Under the pieces are notes generated by a model. It was not told the origin of the DNA. It worked only from the letters and a program-made list of their open reading frames with translations, and did no database searches. From Methanosarcinales archaeon (GTDB taxonomy: Archaea > Halobacteriota > Methanosarcinia > Methanosarcinales > Methanogasteraceae): 17,869 nucleotides of DNA. The translations under genes and the position numbers were made by a program. The stretch is taken from contig JAUWGA010000012.1 in assembly GCA_030606635.1 (NCBI GenBank), positions 1-17,869 on the forward strand. The letters are read 5' to 3'. Below, piece after piece: positions 6,676 through 13,885 of the stretch (position 1 is its first letter; the number at the start of each line of letters is the position of its first letter).

Positions 6676-9600
6676 ATGAACCGGGGAAAAATCGTCATTA
6701 TATTATGCATGGTACTGCTATCGATCCAGATAGCCTCAGCAGATATACTGAATCTTACCGCGTCAACGAATGTGACGTTTGCAGACAATCGAACCGCCCG
6801 GATCACGGCAAATCTCACGAATGCTACAGGGTACCCTATCAATAACACGCGTGTGAACTTCACAGCGGATTGTGGAATCTTAAGCGTCGGTTATAACTAC
6901 ACCAACACTTCCGGAATCGCCGTCGTAAACATCGGTTCGTGGGATCTCTGCACTGCAAACATCACGGCAGAGGCAGGCGCCGTAAACGCGACAGTTAATG
7001 TAACCTTCGTCAGTGGACCGATCTCGCGGATCCTACTCTCTGCCAATTCATCCGGCACTGTGGATGGCACACATCTGGTCACGGCAACAGTATATGATAG
7101 TAGATGGCGGGTGATGCCAAATGTGACACTGAACTTCACGATCACGCCGCCTCCGGATAACACAGCGAACAGTCCGATCACATACAACAGCGCAAGCATC
7201 ATCCCTTCGATAAACACCACCGATGGATTGGGCTACACAACAGCGACCGCAAGGATCGATAAACGAGCAGGGCGTAACGACATCTACGCAAACGTCACAA
7301 ACGAGGATGGTGAGTCGGTGACCGAATACCTGATGATCACCAGTCTTGCCGACGAAGCGACAACGTTTGCCGTAACCGCAAGTCCTGAGAACGTCTCAGC
7401 CAATGACATCGATATCTCGCACGTAACCGGCAAGGTCACAGACGAGTTTGGAAATCCACTCCTGTCGACAGGTGCGATCCGGTTCAACGTAACCGACGGT
7501 GCCCCTATCATCAAGCCGCTTAATTCGGTTGGGGAGGCAACGATAAGCATCGGACCATCGAAATTCACAGGCAGTGTAGCAGTGGACTGCACATACATCA
7601 ATGTGACCGGCGACTACACAAATCTCACCGACCTGGCAACTGTGATATTCTATGCAGAGGAGCCTGCAAGCGTTGTTGTTAGGGCAGACGCCACAAAGAT
7701 ATCCACATCAAACATCCCCGGAGTCAATATATCAACGATCACCGCAACCGTGATCGATAAATGGGGGCACACGATTCCGGGTAGGACTGTCAATTTCAGC
7801 CTCACAGGTCCAGGAACTCTTTCGTCACCCGCCGGAACGACCGATTCGCACGGGCAGGTAACGATCACGCTGCAATCAGACACTGCCGGAGATGCGACCG
7901 TTTCCGCAAAAGTGCTTAATGATTCGGGATATGAGATCGGGGGGAGTATCGTTATTCGGATCGTGGACAAACCGTTTGTATCAGTTATAACAACGATCGA
8001 GCCGGATCCTGTCGATCCGGGCGGGATCATCAACGTGACCACTTCCGTATCAGGACAGGGCAACATCACAGGAATTCATCTTGCCGCTCATGCGATGCTC
8101 ACACTCGACCGGTCAGGGAGCATGGATCCTGATTACTACGCGGGAACACCGCTTGATGTTGTGCTTGTTACAGATGTTTCCGGGAGCATGGATCCTGATT
8201 ACTACAATGCATTCGCATCATGGGGACGCGAGAGTTACGTGGAGAAGGGGTTCACACCGTATGATTACCAGACAAGCGACTCGGTTTCTGCAGAGACCTG
8301 GTGGATTGATTATTTCGTGTTGAATGAATCGGTGAACGATTTAAAAATCGTTGTTTCAAATGATAGCCTGAAACTTCAACTGGTCAGTCCGGGTGGAATA
8401 GTGTATGGGTACAATGGTAGCGGAAATAATTCCCCTTCGCATATGTGGTCTGACAACATGCCGGGCTGGTATTGGGATACACCATTTTATGAGTGGGTAT
8501 GGCACAAGCCGCATTCAGATCCCGCTTCTGGAAGTTATTCGTATTCTGCAGATACCGATTTCCCTGAGCAGGGTAACTGGATGGTAAGGGTGCATAATCC
8601 GACGGCATCCCCAGTATCGTTCTCCATCTCTTCCTACATCGAAAAACTGAGTGCAGCAAAGATCGCCTCAAGGAACTTCAATGAGAATCTGGTCAGTAAT
8701 GATCGGATGGGTCTGGTATCATTCGGAGGTGTCAAGGTAACCACAACAGAGCGCATCAGCGTTTCTGCACTGACCCATGATATCGACAGCATCGATGCAG
8801 CCATCAATGGTATGTATGCATCAGGCGGCACCCCTACCGGAGATGCGATTAATGATGCGAAGGATCAGTTGGTCAGTCAGCAGCGTTCCGGTGCTCGACC
8901 GTACCTCATTTTGTTATCCGATGGAATGCCAACGGTTGGATCTGGCTGGGTCGATGGAGTATCTTATTCGGACTCGGTTGAATATGCCATAGCGCAGGCG
9001 AATTCTGCTAAAAACACGTTAATCAATGGTCACAATATCAGGATATACACGATCGGCATTGGTGTGGAGGTGGATACTGATTTTATGAAAGCAGCAGCAT
9101 CAAGCCAGAGCGATTATTATTATGCGGCAAACACCTCACAGTTAAAGGAGATATACTACAGCATTGCCCAGCAGATCAGTGATTTCGATACCACCACGGT
9201 GCAGTACGGGGTGCAAGGATTTACGCCATACGATTACGATGCGCATGGCACAGTCGTTGGAACATTTACGGATACATTCAGCATAAACGAAACGATCAAT
9301 GATTTCAAGGTTGAAATCGACAATCCAAACATCAATTTCACGATAACAAGCCCATCTAACACAATATACCCGGATCCGGCAAAAGGCGGATATGTCAACA
9401 GAACCGGCTATTATGAAACCGATTCGGGTAAATATGTATGGCTGACACCACTGTCCGGGAAATATCCGCTGACCGATGCTGACACAGTTGAGAAGGGGAC
9501 GTGGAATATAACGATAACAGGTTCTGGTGACTTTAACATCACCACATACATCGACAAGAAGAGCGCTGCGCAGATTGCATCTCATGAGTTCCTTGAGAGT

Positions 9601-12294
9601 CTTAATCCGATCAGATCCGATCGCGTTGGATTAGCAACATACAGTTATTCGAGCGCGAACGAGACCTCGACGCAGGAGAGTTACGTGTGTCAGGGGAACC
9701 AGTGGGAGGGGTACTTCACGGTCAATTCTTATGCGATCCATTATTTCAACCTATCATGGGCTGATGCATCCGACCTTGATCTATACCTGTACGATGGAAT
9801 AACTCTTCTCAACTTATCAGCGACCGGTTCAAATCCGGAGATGGTGAGTGCTGCACTATCACCCGGTACAAATTACCGGATTGTGGTCAATGGAACAAAC
9901 GTTATAGGAAACGATACGCAATTTGCGATCAATGTCTACAGCACAATCGAAACCGTAAATTCAGGAACCGCTACGGTCCCTCTCGAATCGACTACTGTGG
10001 ATATACCTCCGGTAGATTTGAACAAGACCTTCCTGATTGTTAAAAGCAGCGACAATCATGACTTGGAATCGAATGCCCATGCTTTCACGATCAGAGGACA
10101 TTTTATTGATAACGATACAATAGAGTTTACAAGAGAGTCCATTTCAGACGAAGGCGAGGTATCGTATTTTATTATACAGGCAGACAATATAGAGGTTCAG
10201 AGTGGGACCGAGGTATTCGCAAAAGGAGTGATTCAAAGGGATGTTTCGATAACTCCTGTGGCAGATCACACCACTAAATGCTTTGTTGCGTTAAGCACGA
10301 GTTCTAATGGCGGCTCAAGAAAATACGTACACGAGTCATGGGTCACAGGAGAGTTGATAGCGAACGATACTCTGACACTTAAGAGGGGAGATGGTAAATT
10401 CTGGGCCACTACTGTTGACTGGTTTGTAATTCGTTTCACCGATAATACGACAGTCCAGACAGGAGAAACGTCATGGACTGATGCCCATACCGCCACTCAA
10501 GCCATAACTTCGGTTAACACATCAAACACATGGCTTTACTTCACTTCAAGGATGACCAACAACGGATTGGCTCATACCTCAATAAAAGGGGAGATAACAA
10601 ACTCAACGACATTGACCTTTTCCAAGCACCCCGATTCAATTGCGGGCACGGATTACGTGAGATACTTTGTGATAGAGTTTCCAGATGACAGTGGTGCAAC
10701 GGTCCAGAGCGGAACTGCGTCAGCAGGTTCTGGCGATTCAACAGTGGATATAGGAATAACACCGGTTAATCGCAAAAGGGCGCTTGCATTTGTCACGAAT
10801 GATTGCGAAGGAACCGGAATTGCTTATGCAATGCCCTACTGGATCAGTTACTTTACAGCCGACAATAACTTAAAGATGCAACGATGGTACACAGGAGAAC
10901 CAGTAGTTCATAAATGGCAGGTCGTGGAGTGGCCTGAAGGAACGTCTGTAGGGATAGCGGACACACCTGTAAACTGGCTCGAATGGCGGGCACAGATCGA
11001 TAACTCACTCACCGATTCGATCGTCAGCTTCACTCCGATCAAAGCCTCCATCGACGCACTCACAGCAGACGGCATGACAGCGATCGACGAGGGGCTTTAT
11101 GAGGCGAACAATGCGCTCTACGATTACTTTGCCGCAGTATCAAAACCGATCGACAACGGCACGATCGTCCTGGTGACAGACGGCATCGACAATGCGGGCT
11201 ACCACTCGATGATCGCAGAGGCAGAACGTGCGGCAGCAAACAATACCACCATATTCACGGTCGGATTCGGCTCTGACATCGATGACAGGGTACTCCGGCA
11301 GATCGCAAACATCACAGGCGGGGAATACTACTTCGCTCCGAATGCAACGGTCTTAAAGAATATCTTTGTAGGCATCGCAGGCGAACTTGGTAACTTCACC
11401 GCGCCCGAGCCGAGTATTGCCATACAACTCGGAAACAACGCCACCGTCAATGGTGCGTTCGCGAACGTGACCTACATCAACGACAGTGCAAAAGTCAAGT
11501 ACTTCAATTGCACTCTTGCCGATTGCTCGGAAGGGCAGTATGAGTCTGAGTATTTGAACCCGAACGTCACCTACATAGGAAACCGGACGATACTCTCGTG
11601 GGACATCGGAAACCGACCGGATCGCATCATAACGGTTGGGAAGTACTGGAATGTGACCTATCAACTACAGATAGATAACGAGAGCGTAGGATACGTTCCT
11701 ATAGTTCTTTATCCATCGTGCGTCACTTATGAGGGTACCGGAGGGGAAGGGAACTGCAGCAACAACCTTATTCCAAATGTTAACGTGGATGTGGCGGGCA
11801 ATGGGACAGAACCGGAAACGAAATGTGCAGACAGTATCGAACTCGCCAGCAAAGCAATATCTGGCGGACCCCCATTCCGACTGTCTTCAAAGGCAGATAC
11901 CGTACAGGAGTATGCATACCGGCTGACCGCGAGTCTCAAAGACGAGGATGAAGACCCTGTCGAGTTCGGTATGGTCGTCGAGTTCAAAGCCACATCGGGC
12001 ACGCTGTACAACTACACCCTTCACAACACATCAGGTCTGCTTAATGGAACGACAGGACTCGGAGGAGCTGCCACCGTATGGCTATCTTCAGATGTGCCCG
12101 GCACGATCACAGTATGCGCATACCACACCACCGCAGACGGCACCGAACTTACCCCTTCTTGTAATGTCGTGATCTTCCACTCGCTCGAGTCGCCGCCGAT
12201 CATCCCGCCCGCGCCGCGTCCGCGTGGCGTGATCACGCTCGAGAGCGATCCATTCATGACAGATTGGCTATCTTTATTATGGCGGAACCGATAG
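6676..12294 (+). CDS. Giant secreted Ig-like / von Willebrand A surface protein
   Basis: 1872 residues. Residues 1-22 are a Sec signal ending ASA. Residues ~23-450 hold about four Big_1/invasin-like Ig domains (for example STITATVIDKWGHTIPGRTV). Two MIDAS strands follow (D478-x-S480-x-S482, D500-x-S502-x-S504). VWA-1 spans ~495-835, with T719/T721, D749 and a beta-rich, P-domain-like insert (~511-655) between MIDAS strand and first helix. VWA-2 begins with a second such insert (~840-958) and helix DKKSAAQIAS (960-969). It is then split by a PPC-like domain (~995-1090) and four ~82-residue repeats (1096-1425), and resumes at ~1436-1570 with T1468 and VTDGIDN (D1502). A Cys-containing beta region and a last Big_1-like domain (~1735-1845) precede a Pro-rich tail. 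N-glycosylation sequons are abundant. No membrane anchor or dockerin was seen, so cell attachment is unexplained. Role inferred: metal-dependent adhesion or matrix. It has its own promoter. Confidence 0.9.
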   Translation: MNRGKIVIILCMVLLSIQIASADILNLTASTNVTFADNRTARITANLTNATGYPINNTRVNFTADCGILSVGYNYTNTSGIAVVNIGSWDLCTANITAEAGAVNATVNVTFVSGPISRILLSANSSGTVDGTHLVTATVYDSRWRVMPNVTLNFTITPPPDNTANSPITYNSASIIPSINTTDGLGYTTATARIDKRAGRNDIYANVTNEDGESVTEYLMITSLADEATTFAVTASPENVSANDIDISHVTGKVTDEFGNPLLSTGAIRFNVTDGAPIIKPLNSVGEATISIGPSKFTGSVAVDCTYINVTGDYTNLTDLATVIFYAEEPASVVVRADATKISTSNIPGVNISTITATVIDKWGHTIPGRTVNFSLTGPGTLSSPAGTTDSHGQVTITLQSDTAGDATVSAKVLNDSGYEIGGSIVIRIVDKPFVSVITTIEPDPVDPGGIINVTTSVSGQGNITGIHLAAHAMLTLDRSGSMDPDYYAGTPLDVVLVTDVSGSMDPDYYNAFASWGRESYVEKGFTPYDYQTSDSVSAETWWIDYFVLNESVNDLKIVVSNDSLKLQLVSPGGIVYGYNGSGNNSPSHMWSDNMPGWYWDTPFYEWVWHKPHSDPASGSYSYSADTDFPEQGNWMVRVHNPTASPVSFSISSYIEKLSAAKIASRNFNENLVSNDRMGLVSFGGVKVTTTERISVSALTHDIDSIDAAINGMYASGGTPTGDAINDAKDQLVSQQRSGARPYLILLSDGMPTVGSGWVDGVSYSDSVEYAIAQANSAKNTLINGHNIRIYTIGIGVEVDTDFMKAAASSQSDYYYAANTSQLKEIYYSIAQQISDFDTTTVQYGVQGFTPYDYDAHGTVVGTFTDTFSINETINDFKVEIDNPNINFTITSPSNTIYPDPAKGGYVNRTGYYETDSGKYVWLTPLSGKYPLTDADTVEKGTWNITITGSGDFNITTYIDKKSAAQIASHEFLESLNPIRSDRVGLATYSYSSANETSTQESYVCQGNQWEGYFTVNSYAIHYFNLSWADASDLDLYLYDGITLLNLSATGSNPEMVSAALSPGTNYRIVVNGTNVIGNDTQFAINVYSTIETVNSGTATVPLESTTVDIPPVDLNKTFLIVKSSDNHDLESNAHAFTIRGHFIDNDTIEFTRESISDEGEVSYFIIQADNIEVQSGTEVFAKGVIQRDVSITPVADHTTKCFVALSTSSNGGSRKYVHESWVTGELIANDTLTLKRGDGKFWATTVDWFVIRFTDNTTVQTGETSWTDAHTATQAITSVNTSNTWLYFTSRMTNNGLAHTSIKGEITNSTTLTFSKHPDSIAGTDYVRYFVIEFPDDSGATVQSGTASAGSGDSTVDIGITPVNRKRALAFVTNDCEGTGIAYAMPYWISYFTADNNLKMQRWYTGEPVVHKWQVVEWPEGTSVGIADTPVNWLEWRAQIDNSLTDSIVSFTPIKASIDALTADGMTAIDEGLYEANNALYDYFAAVSKPIDNGTIVLVTDGIDNAGYHSMIAEAERAAANNTTIFTVGFGSDIDDRVLRQIANITGGEYYFAPNATVLKNIFVGIAGELGNFTAPEPSIAIQLGNNATVNGAFANVTYINDSAKVKYFNCTLADCSEGQYESEYLNPNVTYIGNRTILSWDIGNRPDRIITVGKYWNVTYQLQIDNESVGYVPIVLYPSCVTYEGTGGEGNCSNNLIPNVNVDVAGNGTEPETKCADSIELASKAISGGPPFRLSSKADTVQEYAYRLTASLKDEDEDPVEFGMVVEFKATSGTLYNYTLHNTSGLLNGTTGLGGAATVWLSSDVPGTITVCAYHTTADGTELTPSCNVVIFHSLESPPIIPPAPRPRGVITLESDPFMTDWLSLLWRNR
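8116..8205 (+). repeat. 24-base exact direct repeat encoding a duplicated MIDAS strand
   Basis: Bases 8116-8139 and 8182-8205 are identical over 24 bases, 66 bases (22 codons) apart, and in frame. Each encodes GSMDPDYY after a D-x-S-x-S start (D478 and D500), giving two consecutive VWA metal-binding loops. Confidence 0.9.
9961..10950 (+). repeat. Four ~82-residue protein repeats inside VWA-2
   Basis: Residues ~1096-1425 contain four diverged copies of a beta-rich unit. The pattern is V-x-I-x-PV, a stretch ending in a small hydrophobic pair, a polar loop, G-x-(I/L)-x-N-x-x-(T/L), an Arg/Lys-rich turn, then V-x-(Y/W)-F-(V/I)-I-x-(F/A) and VQ-S/T-G. Similar tandem units occur in bacterial extracellular proteins. 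They break up the second VWA fold. Hand-counted lines here are 37-45% GC against 53-57% in flanking VWA lines. Confidence 0.6.
12199..12243 (+). repeat. C-terminal tail repeat, copy 1 (in the VWA protein)
   Basis: Encodes the tail PRPRGVITLE of the VWA protein. It repeats 123 bases downstream at 12322-12366 with about 38 of 45 bases identical. Both copies contain the perfect 12-base palindrome GCGTGATCACGC (12227-12238 and 12350-12361). Confidence 0.8.
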
Positions 12295-12321
12295 GATGTA
12301 TCATGTGCGTAAGTGCAGGCA

Positions 12322-12405
12322 AGCATCCCGTCCGTACCGCGTCCTCGTGGCGTGATCACGCTGGAACAGGTTTGCCCTGACAGTAATCCGGACAATCCTT
12401 TATGA
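12322..12405 (+). pseudogene. Ghost copy of the surface-protein C-terminus
   Basis: After the VWA stop (TAG 12292-12294) and a second in-frame stop (TAA 12310-12312), the same frame reads IPSVPRPRGVITLEQVC and ends at TGA 12403-12405. This mirrors the real tail IIPPAPRPRGVITLES. There is no start codon or domain in front. It is best read as the 3' remnant of a second, related surface-protein gene, or of a partial duplication whose body was deleted. Confidence 0.6.
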
Positions 12406-12410
12406 GGTCA

Positions 12411-12430
12411 CTTATTTCCTTATTTTTCCC
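12411..12430 (+). terminator. T-rich termination tract after the VWA gene
   Basis: CTTATTTCCTTATTTTTCCC, pyrimidine/T-rich without a strong hairpin, resembles the oligo-T signals archaeal RNA polymerase stops at. It lies between the ghost tail and the next promoter. Confidence 0.4.
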
Positions 12431-12466
12431 ATAGCCATCCACTTGTTTTACATTCGTGCCATCCAT

Positions 12467-12478
12467 AAATTTTTATAA
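12467..12478 (+). promoter_or_regulatory. TATA box of the VOC gene; implies a leaderless start
   Basis: AAATTTTTATAAG centres about 27 bases before the ATG at 12502. Transcription should therefore begin almost at that ATG, favouring it over the in-frame GTG at 12484. Confidence 0.5.
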
Positions 12479-12501
12479 GTCAGGTGACAGATGTGAGAGC
12501 T

Positions 12502-12921
12502 ATGGCGCTTACTAAACTTACGCCCAATCTGATGGTTGAGGATGTCAATCGTACTGTTGAGTTCTATCAGGAGGTTTTAGGCTTTGAATTTGTTATGGGT
12601 GTCATAGAAGAGCTTCAGGAGATCTTGACTGCGTATCAGCAGGATCGGTCGCTTGATTACGCGATGATGAAGTGCGGGAATGTAGAGGTGATGTTCCAGG
12701 CGAAGAGAAGTCTTGCAGAAGCGCTTCCGCTGCTGAGAGGCAGGGAGATCGGAGGCACCCTTACGCTGTACATGGAACTTGACAGCGTTTCGGAACTGCA
12801 TGCAAGAATAAAAGATAAGGTCACGATCGTAAAGGATCTGCATACCACCTTTTACGGAATGCAGGAGTTTTACATCGAGGATTGCAATGGCTACATACTG
12901 ACGTTCGCAGAGGCGGCGTAA
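12502..12921 (+). CDS. VOC superfamily (glyoxalase / dioxygenase fold) protein
   Basis: A 139-residue protein of the vicinal-oxygen-chelate fold. The first beta-alpha-beta module reads LTPNLMVEDVNRTVEFYQEVLGFEFV, the classic N-terminal signature, followed by YAMMKCGNVEVMFQ. The second module runs from GGTLTLYMELDSVSELHARI to FYIEDCNGYILTFAEA, whose Glu is at the usual C-terminal metal-ligand position. The clear first-module His/Glu ligand of true glyoxalase I is not obvious, so the substrate cannot be named; lactoylglutathione lyase activity should not be assumed. ATG 12502 is chosen over GTG 12484 because it matches both the TATA spacing and where homologs begin. proC follows about 60 bases later on the same strand without an evident promoter, so the two may be co-transcribed. 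Confidence 0.85.
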   Translation: MALTKLTPNLMVEDVNRTVEFYQEVLGFEFVMGVIEELQEILTAYQQDRSLDYAMMKCGNVEVMFQAKRSLAEALPLLRGREIGGTLTLYMELDSVSELHARIKDKVTIVKDLHTTFYGMQEFYIEDCNGYILTFAEAA

Positions 12922-12984
12922 GATTCGGGAAACTGAAAGATCAGGAAAGGTAACGGCTCATGAATATCGGAGATGGATAAGAAT

Positions 12985-13782
12985 ATGAATATAGGAATTA
13001 TCGGCACTGGTAGGATCGGAGAAGCACTGATCAGAGGCGTGCTTGCAGCAGACCTCTGCCAGGGCGACCGGATTTTCGCAAGCGACGTGGATGGGGAGCG
13101 ATTGGACGCACTGCATTCCGAACTCGGGATCAACACGTCCACGGATAACACAGATACCATTGGTAATGCAGAGACGATCATCCTTGCCATAAAGCCGCAG
13201 ATCATCGCTTCGGTGCTGCAGTCCGTAAAACCGCAGATCGAGGGGGCTCTGGTGATCTCGGTTGCAGCAGGGGTGCAGGTCCGGGCGATCGAAGAAAATC
13301 TGCCTGCCGGAGCGCGTCTGATCCGTGTGATGCCGAATATCGCATGTACGGTCGGGCAGGCGATCTCAGCGATCTCAGCAGGTACTCATGCAACAGAATC
13401 CGATCTCGAGACCGCACGCACGATCTTTGGATCGGTCGGAAGGGTCGTCTCGGTTCCGGAATCGATGATGGATGCTGTTACCGGCTTGAGCGGGAGCGGA
13501 CCTGCGTTTGTGTTCCAGATGATCGAGGCACTCGCTGATGGCGGGGTGCACGAAGGGCTCCCGCGGGATATCGCTCTCGAACTTGCCGCTCAGACCGTTC
13601 TCGGTGCTGCTGCCATGGTTCTCGAAACAGGAGAGCATCCTGGCGTGCTTAAGGATATGGTGACATCACCAGCAGGAACCACCATCCGGGGGATACATGC
13701 GCTCGAGGTGCAGGGGCTGCGTGCTGGCATGATGAATGCCGTGATCGCAGCGACCCGGCGGTCGAGAGAACTCGGGGGATAA
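12985..13782 (+). CDS. proC: Pyrroline-5-carboxylate reductase
   Basis: Reduces 1-pyrroline-5-carboxylate to L-proline with NAD(P)H, the final step of proline synthesis, in the cytoplasm. 265 residues, normal for the family. The Rossmann motif is IGTGRIG (GxGxxG at 7-12), followed by LAIKPQ, RVMPNIA, the family signature TGLSGSGPAFVFQMIEALAD (166 onward) forming the substrate site and dimer, and TSPAGTTIRGIHALE near the C-terminus. The start at 12985 (MNIGIIGTG) fits homologs, with GGAG at 12969-12972 upstream. The in-frame ATG at 12973 directly abuts that GGAG and is less likely, adding only MDKN. It sits behind the VOC gene and converges with the metalloprotease gene, separated by a two-way terminator. 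Confidence 0.94.
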   Translation: MNIGIIGTGRIGEALIRGVLAADLCQGDRIFASDVDGERLDALHSELGINTSTDNTDTIGNAETIILAIKPQIIASVLQSVKPQIEGALVISVAAGVQVRAIEENLPAGARLIRVMPNIACTVGQAISAISAGTHATESDLETARTIFGSVGRVVSVPESMMDAVTGLSGSGPAFVFQMIEALADGGVHEGLPRDIALELAAQTVLGAAAMVLETGEHPGVLKDMVTSPAGTTIRGIHALEVQGLRAGMMNAVIAATRRSRELGG

Positions 13783-13830
13783 GCGTCCCTGCCGAGAGGG
13801 TCTGAAAGGTCTTCGAAAAAAAATGGAAAA

Positions 13831-13876
13831 GGCGGGAAGGCGGCGCACAGATGCGCACACCACGCCGCCCTCTTTT
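13831..13876. terminator. Bidirectional terminator between proC and the metalloprotease gene
   Basis: GGCGGCG (13839-13845) pairs with CGCCGCC (13863-13869), with a possible inner TGCGCA-type stem. On the plus strand CTCTTTT follows. On the minus strand the hairpin is followed by pyrimidine-rich DNA and a run of eight Ts (complement of the As at 13816-13823). It suits two convergent genes. Confidence 0.65.
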
Positions 13877-13885
13877 GGTTACAGA

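Noticed and set aside
9142..9585. Minus-strand 147-codon frame within the VWA gene
   Set aside because: Antisense shadow of a clear coding region, with an unusual Cys/Arg/Ile composition.
12292..12312. Pyrrolysine-type readthrough of the TAG ending the VWA protein
   Set aside because: A TAA follows after five codons, so readthrough would add only a few residues and could not reach the ghost tail.
12960..12995. ATGAATATCGGA and ATGAATATAGGA short repeat at the proC start
   Set aside because: Only 12 bases with one mismatch; the first copy reaches a stop after six codons. Probably chance.
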